Of a stretch of 64,000 nucleotides of DNA, positions 61,956 to 64,000 are shown one piece after another; the stretch's first letter is position 1; each line of letters opens with the position of its first letter. Both the position numbers and the translations under genes were made by a program. The DNA is from DATFDN01 sp963756495 (GTDB lineage: Bacteria > Pseudomonadota > Alphaproteobacteria > Acetobacterales > Acetobacteraceae), in contig CAVWNS010000014.1 of the NCBI GenBank assembly GCA_963756495.1, positions 496,001-560,000 of the forward strand, written 5' to 3'. The notes beneath the pieces are model-generated. The model worked only from the letters and a program-made list of their open reading frames with translations, did no database searches and had not been told where the DNA came from.

Positions 61956-62851
61956 AGCCATCCCGCCAGGATCGCCGCAGCCACGGCCAGTCCTGTCTCG
62001 CGATTCAGGCGGAAAAGCCGCAGGCAGCCGCCCGGGTCGTGGATGTCCAGCCGGCCGACCTGCCACCCCATCAGCAGGCCGGCGATGACCAGGGAAGGCC
62101 AGAACCAGCCGCCCAGCCCGGCCAGCCATCCCGCGCCCGCCAGGGCCAGCAGCGCCAGCCCATAACAGGCGGCAAGGAAGGGCCGCGTGCGTTCCCCGAA
62201 CAGGCGCGCTGTCGATTTGACCCCGGCCAGCGCGTCGTCCTCGCGGTCCTGGTGGGCGTAGATCGTATCGAAGCCGAGATCCCATAGGATCGCCGCCGCA
62301 TAGAGCACGGCCCAGGCGGTATCGATCCGGGACGCGGCGGCGGCGTAACCGAGCGGCGCGCCGAAGCCGAAGGTAAACCCCATGACGAGCTGCGGCCACC
62401 ACGTGATGCGCTTGGCGAGCGGATACAGGCCGACCAGCACAAGCGAGGCAGCACCCAGCGCCTGCGCCAGTGGCGGGAGCTGAAGCAGGACGCCGAGCCC
62501 TATCGTCAGCAGGCACGCCAGGAACACCAGGGCGTCGCGTGGCCGCAGCGCGCCGGAGGCCAGCGGCCGGCCGGCCGTGCGCGCAACCCGGCGGTCGATG
62601 TCGCGGTCCCACAGGTCATTGACCACGCACCCGGCCGCTCGCATCACCACGCTGCCCACCGCGAACAGCAACGCGAGCCGCAGCGCCATCCCCGGCGCCG
62701 GGCGGGCCAGCAGGATGCCCCACAATCCCGGCAGGAACAGCAGCCACGCACCGATTGGCCGGTCGGCCCTGGCGAGCAGCGCATAGGCCCGCCACGACGC
62801 GGGCAGCCGGGCGACCCAGCCCTCGGCGACGATGTCCGTGTGCGCGACCAT
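61952..62851 (-). CDS. ubiA: 4-hydroxybenzoate polyprenyltransferase
   Basis: A 299-residue membrane protein with about eight hydrophobic segments. The first Asp-rich motif is in CVVNDLWDRDIDRRVARTAG, and the second is in DLGFDTIYAHQDREDDALAG. It attaches the polyprenyl chain to 4-hydroxybenzoate in ubiquinone synthesis. It is upstream of the methyltransferase on the same strand, with a 4-base overlap. Nothing is broken in the frame. Confidence 0.93.
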   Translation of the reverse strand: MVAHTDIVAEGWVARLPASWRAYALLARADRPIGAWLLFLPGLWGILLARPAPGMALRLALLFAVGSVVMRAAGCVVNDLWDRDIDRRVARTAGRPLASGALRPRDALVFLACLLTIGLGVLLQLPPLAQALGAASLVLVGLYPLAKRITWWPQLVMGFTFGFGAPLGYAAAASRIDTAWAVLYAAAILWDLGFDTIYAHQDREDDALAGVKSTARLFGERTRPFLAACYGLALLALAGAGWLAGLGGWFWPSLVIAGLLMGWQVGRLDIHDPGGCLRLFRLNRETGLAVAAAILAGWL

Positions 62852-62869
62852 GGGGCTAATCTGCGCGCG

Positions 62870-63580
62870 ATGAACCCGGGGTCAATCCGCCTGTTCGTGG
62901 ACGCGCCGCTGAGCGCGGGCGCCGAGGTCGCCGCGACACCGGGGCAGGCGCACTATCTGGAACCGTCATGCGCCGGGCACCCGGCGGGCCGGTGCGCCTG
63001 TTCAATGGGCATGATGGCGAGTGGCTGGCGCGCATCGCCATCTTGCGGCGCGACCGGGCAAGCCTCGTAGTCGAGCGCGTGCTGCGTCCGCAGGCGGGCG
63101 AGCCCGATCTATGGCTCGCCTTCGCCGTGCTGAAGCGGGACGCGACCGACCTGGTGGCGCAGAAGGCCACCGAGCTGGGGATCGCGGCGCTGCTGCCCGT
63201 GTTGACTGAGCGAACCAATGCCGTCCGCGTGAACGCGGCGCGCCTGGCCGCCATCGCGATCGAGGCGGCCGAGCAGAGCGAGCGCCTGACCGTGCCGGCA
63301 ATCCACGAACTCGCGGCGCCTCGCCCACCTCCTAGCCTGCTGGCCCGCCGAGCGGCCGCTGTTCGCCGCCATCGAGCGCCGGCCAGGGCCGCCCGTCCCG
63401 TCATGCGATGGGCCCGCGGGTCTGCTGATCGGCCCCGAAGGCGGTTTCACGGATGCGGAGCTTGACGTGCTCGACCGCTGCTCGTCTGTTGCGCCCGTCA
63501 GTCTCGGGCCGCGCGTCCTGCGGGCCGAGACCGCCGCGCTCGCCGGACTGGTGCTGTTGCAGGCACCCCGGCGCCGCTGA
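62870..63580 (+). CDS. rsmE: 16S rRNA m3U1498 methyltransferase, several frameshifts
   Basis: From ATG 62870 the start reads MNPGSIRLFVDAPLSAGAEV. A frame change near 62970 leads to VRLFNGHDGEWLARIAILRR and AVLKRDATDLVAQKATELGI, with PVLTERTNAVRVNAARLAA. A further shift near 63320 gives LLIGPEGGFTDAELDVLDR and VSLGPRVLRAETAALAGLVL, the SPOUT knot. The reading needs about two or three indels over 710 bp. RsmE methylates U1498 of 16S rRNA. The density of breaks suggests poor sequence quality at this end of the window. Confidence 0.8.
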
Positions 63581-63616
63581 ATACTCGACCCCTAACCGCG
63601 AGACGCCCGAACCAAG

Positions 63617-64000
63617 ATGTCGAATCCCGGAGACGCCGACACGACCCCGATCACGTCGGTTCGGCAACTCGCCGACTACCTCGCCGCCGGCTGCAAGCCA
63701 CGCTCCCAGTATCCGGATCGGCACCGAGCACGAGAAGTTCGGATTCCGGCGTGCCGATCTCGCGCCGCCCCCCTACGAACCGACGCCCGATGCGCCCGGG
63801 GCGATCCGTCCGGTGCTGGAGGGGTTGGCGGCGAATCGCGGCGAGCCGATCCTCGATGCGCGGCAAGCCGATCGGCCTGCGGCTCGGCGGGGGCGCCTCG
63901 GTCTCACTGGAGCCGGCGGGCCAGCTCGAATTATCGGGCGCGCCGCTGGAGACGCTGCACGACACGAAAGCCGAGTTCGACGCGCATTTCGCCGCGGTGC
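63617..64000 (+). CDS. gshA: glutamate-cysteine ligase, frameshifted and cut by window edge
   Basis: From ATG 63617 the frame reads MSNPGDADTTPITSVRQLAD, YLAAGCKP, then shifts near 63705. Another frame continues IGTEHEKFGFRRADLAPPPY and a third GKPIGLRLGGGASVSLEPAG, QLELSGAPLETLHDTK, which is the GCS2-type start (the GTEHEKF block and the SLEPGGQ-like block). It would make gamma-glutamylcysteine for glutathione. The C-terminus lies beyond the window. The indels are again probably sequence errors. Confidence 0.75.
   Translation, partial: MSNPGDADTTPITSVRQLADYLAAGCKPRSQYPDRHRAREVRIPACRSRAAPLRTDARCARGDPSGAGGVGGESRRADPRCAASRSACGSAGAPRSHWSRRASSNYRARRWRRCTTRKPSSTRISPRC

Overview
The window is high-GC alphaproteobacterial chromosome, most likely from the Acetobacteraceae or a close relative in the Rhodospirillales. 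This is an inference from gene content: trpB-trpA, accD-folC, pckA, a phasin, MmcB, a COQ9-like TetR regulator and hldE with a family 9 heptosyltransferase. No rRNA is present to settle it. Many housekeeping genes (aroC, rsmE, gshA, a ribokinase, a heptosyltransferase, an alcohol dehydrogenase) can only be read through one or more single-base frameshifts. The simplest reading is that the assembly carries indel errors; a few loci (serine recombinase, GST and M20 remnants) look truly decayed.

Layout: 1-0.7 kb holds a DUF3237 fragment and a cupin. 0.95-8.1 kb is an unusual membrane cluster: four DUF5132-type small proteins, a P2-type cation ATPase with a cysteine-free HMA-like N-terminus, a SulP transporter, a separate HMA-like membrane protein and a coupled 76-residue protein. 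8.2-15.4 kb holds a serine beta-lactamase-like hydrolase, GST and M20 debris, an alpha/beta hydrolase lacking the nucleophile serine, DUF169, a zincin-like protease, a pterin dehydratase, MmcB, a short inverted-repeat element, hldE and a metallophosphatase.

A tRNA-Gln(CTG) gene at 15469-15542 is the insertion site of an integrated element of about 9.9 kb. The last 17 bases of the tRNA gene recur at 25411-25427 (attL and attR). Inside are a tyrosine integrase, a secreted protein, a polymerase-palm-like protein, an HNH endonuclease, a ribbon-helix-helix protein, a dead serine recombinase, a membrane protein with an in-frame minisatellite, a 100-bp inverted-repeat segment and a broken lipoprotein. 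A 17-bp direct repeat lies just inside each end and may be an integrase arm site.

25.5-36.9 kb: alcohol dehydrogenase, MFS exporter, heptosyltransferase, pckA, divergent trpB-trpA, small secreted and enzymatic genes, and an AraC regulator fused to a TolB-like and TPR region. 37.0-43.3 kb is one chain of overlapping genes: accD, folC, a GH42-like glycosidase, an outer-membrane protein, copC and copD. 43.3-47.6 kb: an SDR enzyme, a response regulator, a histidine kinase with an ethylene-receptor-like copper-ligand signature, an alcohol dehydrogenase and a DUF6166 protein. 47.6-51.5 kb is a surface-polysaccharide operon (wecB, wecC, flippase). 51.8-64 kb is mainly housekeeping: regulator, phasin, ribokinase, aroC, fabI, pdxH, universal stress protein, MarR, pirin, pmbA, a Tim44-like protein, a methyltransferase, ubiA, rsmE and the start of gshA.
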